Source of the DNA: an uncultured Oscillospiraceae bacterium
Lineage (GTDB): Bacteria > Bacillota > Clostridia > Oscillospirales > Acutalibacteraceae
Direction: 5' to 3'
NCBI GenBank assembly: GCA_900553255.1
Contig: USCI01000068.1
Span: 1-12,981 of the forward strand
DNA length: 12,981 nucleotides
Part shown: positions 5,009 through 12,473 of the stretch, piece by piece
How positions within the stretch are numbered: the stretch's first letter is position 1
Layout: every line of letters starts with the position of its first letter
Position numbers and translations under genes: made by a program
The notes under the pieces: model-generated
Seen by the model: the letters and a program-made list of their open reading frames with translations, nothing else
What the model was told of the DNA's origin: nothing
The model's database searches: none

Positions 5009-7186
5009 TTACCTGTCCTGCCCGCCGCTTTCCTCCGGAATAAAGGTGATCCGCCCGGCGGAAACATCACAGGCAGCGACGACAATGTCCATTTTATCGC
5101 CCACCGTATAGCGGGCGCGGCCGAGCGGGTCGCGCAGCGAAGCCGCACCGTCGAAGGTCAGCCCCTCCTCCGGGAGGCTCTCGAGGCGCACCATCCCCTC
5201 CGCTGTGTTCGGCAGCTCGACATACACACCGAAATCGGAAAGCCCGCTGATGGTTCCGGTAAAGGTACGTCCCAGGAAGCCGGCCATATATTCCGCCATA
5301 TAGCAGGCCTCGCAATCCCGCTCCGCCGACATGGCGCGCACCTCGCAGCGCGAGGTCTCCTCTGCCGTTTGGGGCATCGACGGCGCGTATTTCTGGCGGA
5401 TTTCCTCCTTATCGGTTCCGGCGTCAAGCAGCGCCAGCATCCGGTGCACCACCAGGTCGGGGTACCGGCGGATCGGCGAGGTAAAGTGGCAGTAATCGCT
5501 GAGCGCCAGCCCATAATGCCCGATCGGCGTTTCGCTGTAATGTGCCTTAGCCATGCTGCGCAGCACCCCGGTCGAAATCAGCCGGGCATATGGCGTATCC
5601 TTTGCCTGCCCGAGCAGTTCCTGCAGCTCGGACGGCGTCGCCTGCTCCGGCGAAAAGGTAACGGTAAATCCCAGGCGGCGGGCGGTATCGGCAAGCACCT
5701 CGAGCTTTTCCGCACTCGGCCGCTCATGCACCCGGTAGAGGAACGGCAGCCCCTGCTCCCGGCCGAACCGCGCCACCGCCACATTCGCCGCGATCATGAA
5801 CTGCTCGATCATCCCCTCCGCCTCGCCGGAAATCCGCGGATAAACCGCCACCGGGTGCCCCTGCCCGTCGAGCAGGAAACGCGCTTCGGCACTGCTGAGC
5901 TCCAGCACACCGCGCGCAGCGGCCTTTTCCCGCAGCCGGGCGGCAAGCTCACGCATGGACAGCAGCATCGGCAGCACCCCGGCATACTTTTGCTTCACGC
6001 TCTCCTCCGCGCTGCCCATGAACAAATCGTTGACCTCGCTGTATACGCCGCGCACACAGGAACGGATCACCGAAGGAAATATCTCGCTGCGGCGGTATTC
6101 GCCGTTTTCGTCAAAATCCAGCATTGCCGTCATGGTCAGCCGGTCCTCGCCCGCGTACAGTGAACAGGCACCGTTCGACAGCGTTTCGGGCAGCATCGGG
6201 ATAACCCGGTCGGCAAAATACACCGACGTGCCGCGGCGGTACGCCTCTGCATCCACCGGGGAACCCGGCGTGACATAATGGGAGACGTCTGCGATGTGCA
6301 CCCCCAGCCGCCAGCCGCCGTCGATTTTTTCGAGCGATACAGCGTCGTCGAGATCCTTCGCGTCGCTGCCGTCGATGGTCAGAATCGGCAGCCCGCGCAG
6401 GTCGCGCCTTCCGGCGAGAACCGCAGCGTCCAGCGGCTGAGCGCTCTTCGCCGCGGCATCTGCCAAAACCTCCGCGTCAAATGCCGACGGGATGCCATAG
6501 CTGTCGATCAGCGCATCGGCGCATACCCTGGCGCTGTCAGCACTGCCGTAGCTGGTGATAATTTCCGCCATCACTTCGCGGCCGTCCCATTCGGCGGAAA
6601 AGCGCACCTTGTCCCCCGGCTTTGCCCCCGTCGATGCGGCGGACGAGCGTGAGATCTCCAGGGGATAGCGGAAAAAGCCGTCCGGTTCTATCTGCAGCAC
6701 GCCGTACTCGTTTTCGCTCAGCCGGCCGCTGTACAGTCGGGCACCCTTTTCCACGATGCAGACCACCTCGCCGGATATCCCGCGCTCGTCTTTGGGTCCC
6801 GGCAGCAGCCGTACCGTATCGCCCGGCAGCGCGCCGTGCAAATTCCGCCCGGCGATAAAGCAGTCGCCGCTGCCGTCGTCCAGCCGGGCGAACCCGAATC
6901 CCCTTGACAGCGACATCAGCCGGCCGAGCATGGTGCTTTCCGCCGCAATCGCAAAGGCTCCGTTTTTCCGGCGCTCCAGACGGCCGCCGCGTTCGAGCTT
7001 CGAGAGCTGCAGCAGAAAGCCCATCCGCTCCCTCTTGCCGACCCGCAGGACATGCATCAGCGCATCTGCGGACTGCTCCTTTTCGGAGAGCGCATGCAGA
7101 ATCGGCTGTTCCCAGTTGACACGGCGTCCGGCCGGCTGCCGGGAACGTACCGGTGTCCCCCTCTTCCCTTTTTTCTTTTGTTTCAT
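5009..7186 (-). CDS. rnr: Ribonuclease R (RNase II family 3'-5' exoribonuclease)
   Basis: A 725-residue processive, hydrolytic 3'-to-5' exonuclease that degrades structured mRNA and rRNA. Domains in order: a lysine-rich start (1-20), a winged-helix RNase R N-terminal domain (about 24-82), a cold-shock-type domain (GFGFARLDDGSGDCFIAG, about 88-130), a second OB domain, the RNB catalytic domain (about 255-590) and one S1 domain (about 640-712). Active-site aspartates are D272, D278, D280 and D281 in TIDGSDAKDLDD, and HFTSPIRRYPDL (567-578) is the usual RNB signature. The C-terminus stops right after S1, without the lysine-rich tail of E. coli RNase R. The ATG at 7186 has AAAGGA 12 bases before it. 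secG lies upstream on the same strand, but a terminator intervenes and I see no separate promoter; smpB, often next, is absent. Confidence 0.95.
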   Translation of the reverse strand: MKQKKKGKRGTPVRSRQPAGRRVNWEQPILHALSEKEQSADALMHVLRVGKRERMGFLLQLSKLERGGRLERRKNGAFAIAAESTMLGRLMSLSRGFGFARLDDGSGDCFIAGRNLHGALPGDTVRLLPGPKDERGISGEVVCIVEKGARLYSGRLSENEYGVLQIEPDGFFRYPLEISRSSAASTGAKPGDKVRFSAEWDGREVMAEIITSYGSADSARVCADALIDSYGIPSAFDAEVLADAAAKSAQPLDAAVLAGRRDLRGLPILTIDGSDAKDLDDAVSLEKIDGGWRLGVHIADVSHYVTPGSPVDAEAYRRGTSVYFADRVIPMLPETLSNGACSLYAGEDRLTMTAMLDFDENGEYRRSEIFPSVIRSCVRGVYSEVNDLFMGSAEESVKQKYAGVLPMLLSMRELAARLREKAAARGVLELSSAEARFLLDGQGHPVAVYPRISGEAEGMIEQFMIAANVAVARFGREQGLPFLYRVHERPSAEKLEVLADTARRLGFTVTFSPEQATPSELQELLGQAKDTPYARLISTGVLRSMAKAHYSETPIGHYGLALSDYCHFTSPIRRYPDLVVHRMLALLDAGTDKEEIRQKYAPSMPQTAEETSRCEVRAMSAERDCEACYMAEYMAGFLGRTFTGTISGLSDFGVYVELPNTAEGMVRLESLPEEGLTFDGAASLRDPLGRARYTVGDKMDIVVAACDVSAGRITFIPEESGGQDR

Positions 7187-7233
7187 ACCGTTATTCTTTC
7201 CTTTCGCACCTTTACGGAGCCGTTTCCTCCTGC

Positions 7234-7266
7234 AAAAAGGCCCCGCTCATGTTGAGCAGGGCCTTT
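7234..7266 (-). terminator. Strong terminator between secG and rnr
   Basis: On the minus strand 7254-7266 pairs with 7236-7248 as a 13-bp stem including one T-G wobble, with a 5-base loop (7249-7253) and then a T5 run (TTTTT covering 7238-7234). It begins 19 bases after the secG stop. The following 47 bases to rnr contain an unused AGGAGG (7226-7231) and no convincing promoter, so rnr probably depends on readthrough. Confidence 0.9.
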
Positions 7267-7285
7267 AAAAATGCTTCAGTTTTCG

Positions 7286-7537
7286 TTACAGTGCCACAAA
7301 CTGCGTAATCAGCATGCCGACAAACACCAGCACAAAAAAGCCGATCGCAATAAACTTGGTCCACCGGGCCAGCTTTTCGTCAATCGAACGGGCACGGCTC
7401 TTTTCCATCAGCGAATCCGCCGCACCGGAAATCGCGCCGAGATTCGCCTGACGGCCTTCCTGCAAGAGGACGACGGCGATAATCAGCAGCGAAAAAACAA
7501 TCAACACAATACTGATAACAATTTCTAAAGGATGCAT
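7286..7537 (-). CDS. secG: Preprotein translocase subunit SecG
   Basis: An 83-residue two-helix membrane protein, normal for SecG. TM1 lies at about residues 4-25 and ends in the family signature VVLLQEGRQANLGAISG (22-38). A cytoplasmic loop follows (SRARSIDEKLARWTK), then TM2 at about 62-80. SecG binds SecY and helps SecA-driven export through the SecYEG channel in the cytoplasmic membrane. The ATG at 7537 is supported by GGAGG eight bases upstream; the frame stays open to 7609 but the extra part has no SecG character. It has its own promoter at 7581-7609 and is followed by a strong terminator and then rnr, an order common in Firmicutes. Confidence 0.95.
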   Translation of the reverse strand: MHPLEIVISIVLIVFSLLIIAVVLLQEGRQANLGAISGAADSLMEKSRARSIDEKLARWTKFIAIGFFVLVFVGMLITQFVAL

Positions 7538-7580
7538 GGACGAAACCTCCATTTTAGTATTCCTTATCGGACACCCATCT

Positions 7581-7609
7581 ATACTAACACAAACATCCGC
7601 AAATTGCAA
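7581..7609 (-). promoter_or_regulatory. Sigma-A promoter for secG
   Basis: Minus-strand -35 TTGCAA (7604-7609), a 17-base spacer and -10 TAGTAT (7581-7586). Transcription would start near 7574, giving a short leader of about 37 bases that contains the secG ribosome site. Confidence 0.65.
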
Positions 7610-7967
7610 GCCAATTTTCCGTTTTCCACCGCAGGCGGGCCTGATCGGAGCTGCGGGGCCAAAAAAGCCGGAAAACCGCCTGGGATTTCAGCACCTGCCC
7701 GGAAGCCGTCCGCCCCATGAAATGTTGGATAATCCGCAGCACAACGGCGTACACCGGCCACCCTGCAAAAAATACAGACCGAATTTTTTCTCACTGCTGC
7801 GTATAAACCGCGCGCGCACCGGGCAATCTATTGTCGGCAACAGGATACAACTCATGAAAATTGCGTTTGCCGTATCCGCTGCCGGAACCGCTATCGAACG
7901 GGTTACACTCCGTCCGGCAGCGGTTTTCCTTTTATCCGGCCAAACCGCACCCATGCAGCCCCTGCTT
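7610..7967. other. 358-base gap without a recognisable gene
   Basis: I found no tRNA, no riboswitch and no credible small gene on either strand. Open frames across it are composition artefacts: the plus-strand one from 7536 runs on antisense into parC. Visible structure includes CCGCAG/CTGCGG (7629-7634 with 7651-7656), GTTTTCC/GGAAAAC (7621-7627 with 7670-7676), an A/T hairpin AAAAAAT/ATTTTTT (7767-7773 with 7783-7789) and the dyad at 7876-7923. None is a convincing minus-strand terminator for parC, which must end somewhere here. Confidence 0.5.
7876..7934 (+). other. 11-bp inverted repeat followed by T-rich run, with a competing alternative pairing
   Basis: CCGCTGCCGGA (7876-7886) and TCCGGCAGCGG (7913-7923) are perfect inverted copies with a 26-base loop, followed on the plus strand by TTTTCCTTTT. 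AACCGCT (7886-7892) can instead pair with AGCGGTT (7919-7925), which excludes the first stem. On the plus strand it looks like a terminator, but no plus-strand gene precedes it. On the minus strand it lies 45 bases after the parC stop and lacks a T-run. Confidence 0.4.
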
Positions 7968-10211
7968 TTATTCCAGTGTCAGCTGTTCCCCGATGTCCTC
8001 GGCAGCCGGCATCGCACCGGCAGCGGGGATATTCTTGCGGTAGCGGTCGGGCCTGGCCACCATCCCTTCGGTGAACGGCTCAACCGTTTTGACGTGATGG
8101 CTGCCCTTGAGGGTCATCACCTGCACGCCGATGGTGGAGCGGGTGGTTTTCGCCGCAATCGCGCCGGTATGCACCAGCAGCATCCGTCCGGAGGTGGAGG
8201 TCAGCATGAATTCCCCGTCCTCCGGCACCTGCCGGATCACCACCGTAGGCGATTTGTCCGAAAACGCGCCAACCAGCCGGCGGCGGTTGGTTTTGGTCGC
8301 ATACGCCGACATTTCCACCTTGGCGGCCTTGCCGTTTTCAAAGAAGAACAGCATATAACCGCTGTAATCGGCGGTCACCGCCATATACAGCGCCCGCTCG
8401 CCCTCCTCGAAGCCGAGCTTGCCCGCCACATAATCGCCGAGCACGCTCGCCTTGGTATCGCCGAACTCCGACGCCTTGGCCTTATATACGGCCGCCCGGT
8501 CGGTGAAGAACAGCAGGTCGCGGTTATTGCTCGCCTCAACCACCTGGGTGATCGTATCCCCCTCCTTGAGCTTCTGCTCGCCGCTCATACGCAGCGACTG
8601 CGGGGTGATCTTTTTGAAATAGCCCTCTTCGGTAAAGAAGAAGGTGCACGGATAATCCGGAACCTCCTCCTCCAGTTCCTCGGCCACCTCGATTTCGGAG
8701 GCGTAAATCAGGCTGCTGCGGCGGGGCTGCCCGAATTTCTGTGCCACCTCGCGCAGCTCGCCGATGATGATGCTTTTCATCCGCGCTTTGCTTTTGAGGA
8801 TATCCTCCATGTCGGCGATATCCTTTTCAAGCTTGTCGATCTCGTCGGTGCGCTTGAGGATGTATTCCCGGTTGAGGTGACGCAGCTTGATCTCCGCCAC
8901 GTACTCGGCCTGGATCTCGTCGATGCCGAAGCCGATCATCAGGTTGGGCACCACCTCGGTCTCCTCGTCGGTTGAGCGGATGATGCGGATTGCCTTGTCG
9001 ATATCCAGCAGGATCTTTTCCAGGCCCTTGAGCAGATGCAGCTTGTCCTTGGCCTTGTTCAGGTCGAACACCACCCGGCGGCGCACGCTCTCCATGCGGA
9101 ACGCGATCCACTCGTCGAGCAGCTGCCGTACACCGAGCACCTGCGGCACCCCGGCGATGAGCACGTTGAAATTGCAGGCAAAGGAATCCTCCAGCGGGGT
9201 CATCGCATACAGCCGGGTCATCAGCTTGTCCGGATCCACCCCGCGCTTTAAGTCGATGGTGATTTTCAGGCCTTTGAGGCCGATTTCGTTGCGCACGTCG
9301 GCGATTTCCCGGATACGCCCGTTTTTGACCAGCTCGGTCAGCTTGCCGATAATCGCCTCCACCGTGGTGGTGGACGGGATTTCGGTCACATCGATGCAGT
9401 TGGCGGATTTGTCGTAGCTGTACACCGCGCGCACCTTGACGCTGCCGCGGCCGGTGGCGTAGATTTTTTCCAGTTCCCCGCGGTCATAGATGATCTGGCC
9501 GCCGCCGGGAAAATCCGGCGCCTTGAGGGTGGAAAGGATATCGTGATTCTCGTCCTTCATCAGCGCGATCGCCGTCTCGCACACCTCGGCCAGGTTGAAC
9601 GAGCAGATGGAGCTGGCCATACCGACCGCGATGCCGACGTTGTTGTTGACCAGGATCGAAGGGAACGACACCGGCAGCAGGGTCGGCTCCTTCATCGAGG
9701 AATCGTAGTTGTCGACGAAATCCACCGTATCCTTGTCGATATCCCGGAACAGCTCCCCGGCCAGCGGGTCGAGCTTCGCCTCGGTGTACCGGGAGGCGGC
9801 GTATTCCATCTCGCTCGAATACGCGCGGCCGAAGTTTCCCTTGGAATCGACATACGGGTGCAGCAGCGCCTGATAGCCGCGGGACAGCCGCACCATCGTC
9901 TCGTAAATCGCCGCGTCGCCGTGCGGATTGAGCTTCATGGTGGCGCCGACGATGTTGGCGGATTTGGTGCGCGCGCCGGTGAGCAGTCCCATTTTGTACA
10001 TGGTGTACAGCAGCTTGCGGTGCGCTGGCTTGAAGCCGTCGATTTCCGGGATGGCGCGGGAGAGGATGACGCTCATCGCATACGGCATGTAGTTGGTTTC
10101 GAGCGTTTCGGTAATCCGCTGGCTCTCCACCAGCCCCGCCCCGGCAATGTGTGCGTTTTCCGGCAGCTTGTCCAGGCTCTGCGCGCGCGGTTTATTTTTC
10201 TTGCTTGCCAC
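7968..10211 (-). CDS. parC: Type II topoisomerase subunit A (topoisomerase IV ParC-like)
   Basis: A 747-residue DNA breakage-reunion subunit. The catalytic tyrosine is Y142 in SRYTEAKL, within the winged-helix/tower region. A coiled-coil stretch follows (about 375-490), then a C-terminal beta-pinwheel-like region (about 515-715). The GyrA box (QRRGGKG type), required for negative supercoiling, is not found; its expected place around 540-550 reads RMSGEQKLKEG. This argues for a ParC-like decatenating or relaxing enzyme rather than gyrase. At the quinolone pocket the sequence is HGDAAIYE (97-104), so alanine (A100) occupies the position of E. coli GyrA Ser83. The start is a GTG at 10211 with AAGGA ten bases upstream; a nearby ATG is out of frame. 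It lies 58 bases after parE, same strand, clearly one operon. Confidence 0.93.
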   Translation of the reverse strand: MASKKNKPRAQSLDKLPENAHIAGAGLVESQRITETLETNYMPYAMSVILSRAIPEIDGFKPAHRKLLYTMYKMGLLTGARTKSANIVGATMKLNPHGDAAIYETMVRLSRGYQALLHPYVDSKGNFGRAYSSEMEYAASRYTEAKLDPLAGELFRDIDKDTVDFVDNYDSSMKEPTLLPVSFPSILVNNNVGIAVGMASSICSFNLAEVCETAIALMKDENHDILSTLKAPDFPGGGQIIYDRGELEKIYATGRGSVKVRAVYSYDKSANCIDVTEIPSTTTVEAIIGKLTELVKNGRIREIADVRNEIGLKGLKITIDLKRGVDPDKLMTRLYAMTPLEDSFACNFNVLIAGVPQVLGVRQLLDEWIAFRMESVRRRVVFDLNKAKDKLHLLKGLEKILLDIDKAIRIIRSTDEETEVVPNLMIGFGIDEIQAEYVAEIKLRHLNREYILKRTDEIDKLEKDIADMEDILKSKARMKSIIIGELREVAQKFGQPRRSSLIYASEIEVAEELEEEVPDYPCTFFFTEEGYFKKITPQSLRMSGEQKLKEGDTITQVVEASNNRDLLFFTDRAAVYKAKASEFGDTKASVLGDYVAGKLGFEEGERALYMAVTADYSGYMLFFFENGKAAKVEMSAYATKTNRRRLVGAFSDKSPTVVIRQVPEDGEFMLTSTSGRMLLVHTGAIAAKTTRSTIGVQVMTLKGSHHVKTVEPFTEGMVARPDRYRKNIPAAGAMPAAEDIGEQLTLE

Positions 10212-10269
10212 AATCGTTCATTCCTTCGTCTGTAATTTCGGGACAGCCCCACAGCAGCCTTCTGCCGGA

Positions 10270-12252
10270 TCAGCTCACGTCCACCATGTCGAGATAAAGG
10301 CTGCCGCGCTCGGCAATGAAGTCCTTGCGGCCGTTCAGGTTGTCGCCGAGCAGCACGTCGAACATCATCGACGTCGCCTCCGCCTCGGTCGGCTCCACCT
10401 TGATGAGCCGGCGGGTCGCGGGATTCATGGTGGTCATCGACATCATATCGGGATCGTTTTCACCGAGTCCCTTGGAGCGCTGGATGGTGTATTTCGCGCC
10501 GCCGATTTCGGCGAGGATTTCGCTCTTTTCCTTGTCGTCGTAAGCAAAATAGGTATCGTTTTTGCAGGTGATCTCATACAGCGGCGTTTCCGCGATGAAC
10601 ACCCGCCCCTCTTCAATAAGGGTTGGGGTCAGGCGATAAAGCATGGTGAGGATCAGGGTGCGGATCTGGAAGCCGTCGACGTCGGCATCGGTACAGATAA
10701 TCACCTTGCTGAAGCGCAGCAGCGACAGATCGAAGGTCGCAAGCTCCTTGTTGGCCTTGCTTTTGACCTCCACCCCGCAGCCGAGCACCTTAATCAGGTC
10801 GGTGATGATCTCGTTTTTGAAAATCTTGTCGTATTCGGCCTTCAGGCAGTTGAGGATTTTGCCGCGCACCGGGATAATCGCCTGAAAATCGGGATTGCGC
10901 GCCTGGATACAGGCGCCCATAGCGGATTTTCCTTCCACAATGAACAGCTCGCGTTCGGTCACATCCTTGCTGCGGCAGTCGACGAAGCTCTGCACGCGGG
11001 AGGCAAGATCGTTGCCGCTCTGCAGCGTTTTCTTTAAGTTCAGGCGGGTGGTTTCGGCTTTTTCGCGGCTGCGCTTGTTGATGAGCACCTGCTCAGATAA
11101 CCTGTCCGCCTCCGCTTTATTTTCCAGGAAATACACCTCCAGGTTGTGCCGCAGGAATTCGGTCATGGCCTCCTGGATAAACTTGTTGGTGATCGCCTTT
11201 TTGGTCTGGTTTTCGTAAGAGGTCTGGGTCGAAAAGGAGGACGACACCAGCACAAGGCAGTCCTGTACGTCCTGAAAACTGATTTTGCTCTCGTTCTTGA
11301 GATAGCGACCGTTCTGCTTGAGATAGGCGTCGATCTGTGCCACAAACGCCGACCGCACCGCCTTTTCCGGCGCACCGCCGTGCTCGAGGAAGCTGGAGTT
11401 GTGGTAATACTCGAGCAGGTTGATTTTGTTGGAAAAGCACAGCGCGACGTTAAGCTTGACCTTGTATTCCGGCTTGTCCGCGCGGTCGCGGCCGCGGCGC
11501 TCCGCCGACCAGACCTGTACGTCGGTCAGCCGCTCCTCCCCGACCAGCTCCTTGACGTAATCCTCAATGCCGTTCTGGTAGACGAATTCCTCGGTATCGA
11601 AGCCTCGTCCGTTCTGCAGCCGCAGCACAAACAGCAGGTTGGGGTTGACGATTGCCTGCCGGCGCAGGATGTCCCGGTAATAGTCCGCTGGGATGCGGAT
11701 ATCGGTAAACACCTTGAGATCCGGCTTGAAGCGGATGGTAGTACCGGTGTCCTTGCGGGCATACGGCTCCTGCTTTAAGCCGCCGATATTCTCGCCGTGC
11801 TCGAAATGCAGGGTATAGCGCATGCCGTCGCGGCGCACCTCGACGTCCATATATTCCGACGAATACTGGGTTGCGCAGGCGCCCAGGCCGTTGAGACCGA
11901 GGGAATACTCGTAGCTTTCGCCCTCATTGGTGTTGTATTTGCCGCCGGCATACAGTTCGCAGAAAATCAGCTCCCAGTTGTACCGCTGCTCCCGCGGGTT
12001 GTAGTCCACCGGCATGCCGCGGCCGAAATCCTGCACCTCGATGGAGCCGTCCTCATAGCAGGTGGTGATGATGCGGCTGCCGTACCCCTCGCGGGCCTCG
12101 TCGATCGAGTTGGACAGAATCTCAAACACCGCATGCTCGCAGCCCTCCAGCCCGTCTGAACCGAAGATGACAGCGGGGCGCTTGCGCACCCGGTCGGCGC
12201 CTTTGAGGGAGGTGATGCTTTCGTTGCCGTAGCTTTGCTTTTTGGACGCCAT
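10270..12252 (-). CDS. parE: Type II topoisomerase subunit B (topoisomerase IV ParE-like)
   Basis: A 660-residue ATPase subunit. GHKL ATPase motifs: E44 and N48 in EILSNSIDEA, D75 with GRGMP (77-81), GGKY (103-106) and GLNGLGA (119-125). The transducer lysine lies in QTK (349-351). The TOPRIM domain has E440 in VEGKSAMGA and D522, D524 and D526 in TDADVDGFQIR, followed by SKGLGEND (593-600). The metal-binding acids are intact, but flanking residues differ from canonical GyrB/ParE (EGDSAGG and DADVDGSHIRTL), placing it in a divergent clade I recall from Clostridia. With the A subunit it forms an A2B2 enzyme passing one DNA duplex through another. The ATG at 12252 follows AAGGA by 12 bases; an ATG at 12264 abuts that site and is unlikely. 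Transcribed from the promoter at 12323-12352. Confidence 0.93.
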   Translation of the reverse strand: MASKKQSYGNESITSLKGADRVRKRPAVIFGSDGLEGCEHAVFEILSNSIDEAREGYGSRIITTCYEDGSIEVQDFGRGMPVDYNPREQRYNWELIFCELYAGGKYNTNEGESYEYSLGLNGLGACATQYSSEYMDVEVRRDGMRYTLHFEHGENIGGLKQEPYARKDTGTTIRFKPDLKVFTDIRIPADYYRDILRRQAIVNPNLLFVLRLQNGRGFDTEEFVYQNGIEDYVKELVGEERLTDVQVWSAERRGRDRADKPEYKVKLNVALCFSNKINLLEYYHNSSFLEHGGAPEKAVRSAFVAQIDAYLKQNGRYLKNESKISFQDVQDCLVLVSSSFSTQTSYENQTKKAITNKFIQEAMTEFLRHNLEVYFLENKAEADRLSEQVLINKRSREKAETTRLNLKKTLQSGNDLASRVQSFVDCRSKDVTERELFIVEGKSAMGACIQARNPDFQAIIPVRGKILNCLKAEYDKIFKNEIITDLIKVLGCGVEVKSKANKELATFDLSLLRFSKVIICTDADVDGFQIRTLILTMLYRLTPTLIEEGRVFIAETPLYEITCKNDTYFAYDDKEKSEILAEIGGAKYTIQRSKGLGENDPDMMSMTTMNPATRRLIKVEPTEAEATSMMFDVLLGDNLNGRKDFIAERGSLYLDMVDVS

Positions 12253-12283
12253 AGTGTGAATCATTCCTTATCGTCGTTGTTTT

Positions 12284-12304
12284 CTGCCGGCCGGACGCCG
12301 GCAG
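12284..12304 (-). other. GC-rich 5' leader hairpin upstream of parE
   Basis: CTGCCGGC and GCCGGCAG (minus strand 12304-12297 and 12291-12284) form an 8-bp perfect stem with a 5-base loop. It starts about 12 bases after the predicted transcription start and ends 31 bases before the parE ATG. No T-run follows on the minus strand, so it is not a terminator. It may stabilise the message or be a protein-binding dyad. Confidence 0.55.
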
Positions 12305-12322
12305 GAAGTCCATCAATACTTT

Positions 12323-12352
12323 ATTTTATCCCGCAAACGGCCGATCTGTCAA
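12323..12352 (-). promoter_or_regulatory. Sigma-A promoter for the parE-parC operon
   Basis: Minus-strand -35 TTGACA (12347-12352, perfect), an 18-base spacer and -10 TAAAAT (12323-12328, five of six). The start should lie near 12316, giving a leader of about 64 bases. The rest of the 12353-12473 gap shows only a CCACC/GGTGG dyad (12379-12383 with 12390-12394) and no convincing promoter for the divergent tspO-like gene. Confidence 0.8.
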
Positions 12353-12473
12353 GAAATAGTTGTGTTTTCCGCCTTTGTCCACCGTATCTGGTGGTTGTCC
12401 CGGCGACTAAACCGGTGCCAAAGCGCATACACTATACCATAAAATGCTCCGGCAACCAGAGGGGGAATCCGTC

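Noticed and set aside
4883..6163. Long plus-strand open frame of 426 codons
   Set aside because: It is antisense to rnr, starts across the bofA terminator, has no ribosome site and encodes a low-complexity His/Arg/Pro-rich product.
7538..7967. Search for a tRNA gene in the secG upstream gap
   Set aside because: secG is next to a leucine tRNA in some bacteria, but I found no T-loop consensus or acceptor stem with a CCA end on either strand here.
7536..8975. Plus-strand open frame of 479 codons, including an ATG at 7854 with AGGA upstream
   Set aside because: Most of it is antisense to parC with a His/Gly/Arg-rich shadow composition. The internal start with a weak ribosome site reads straight into the shadow region, and no family resemblance is seen.
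10093..11037. Plus-strand open frame of 314 codons
   Set aside because: Antisense to the 5' end of parC and the 3' end of parE, both secure genes.
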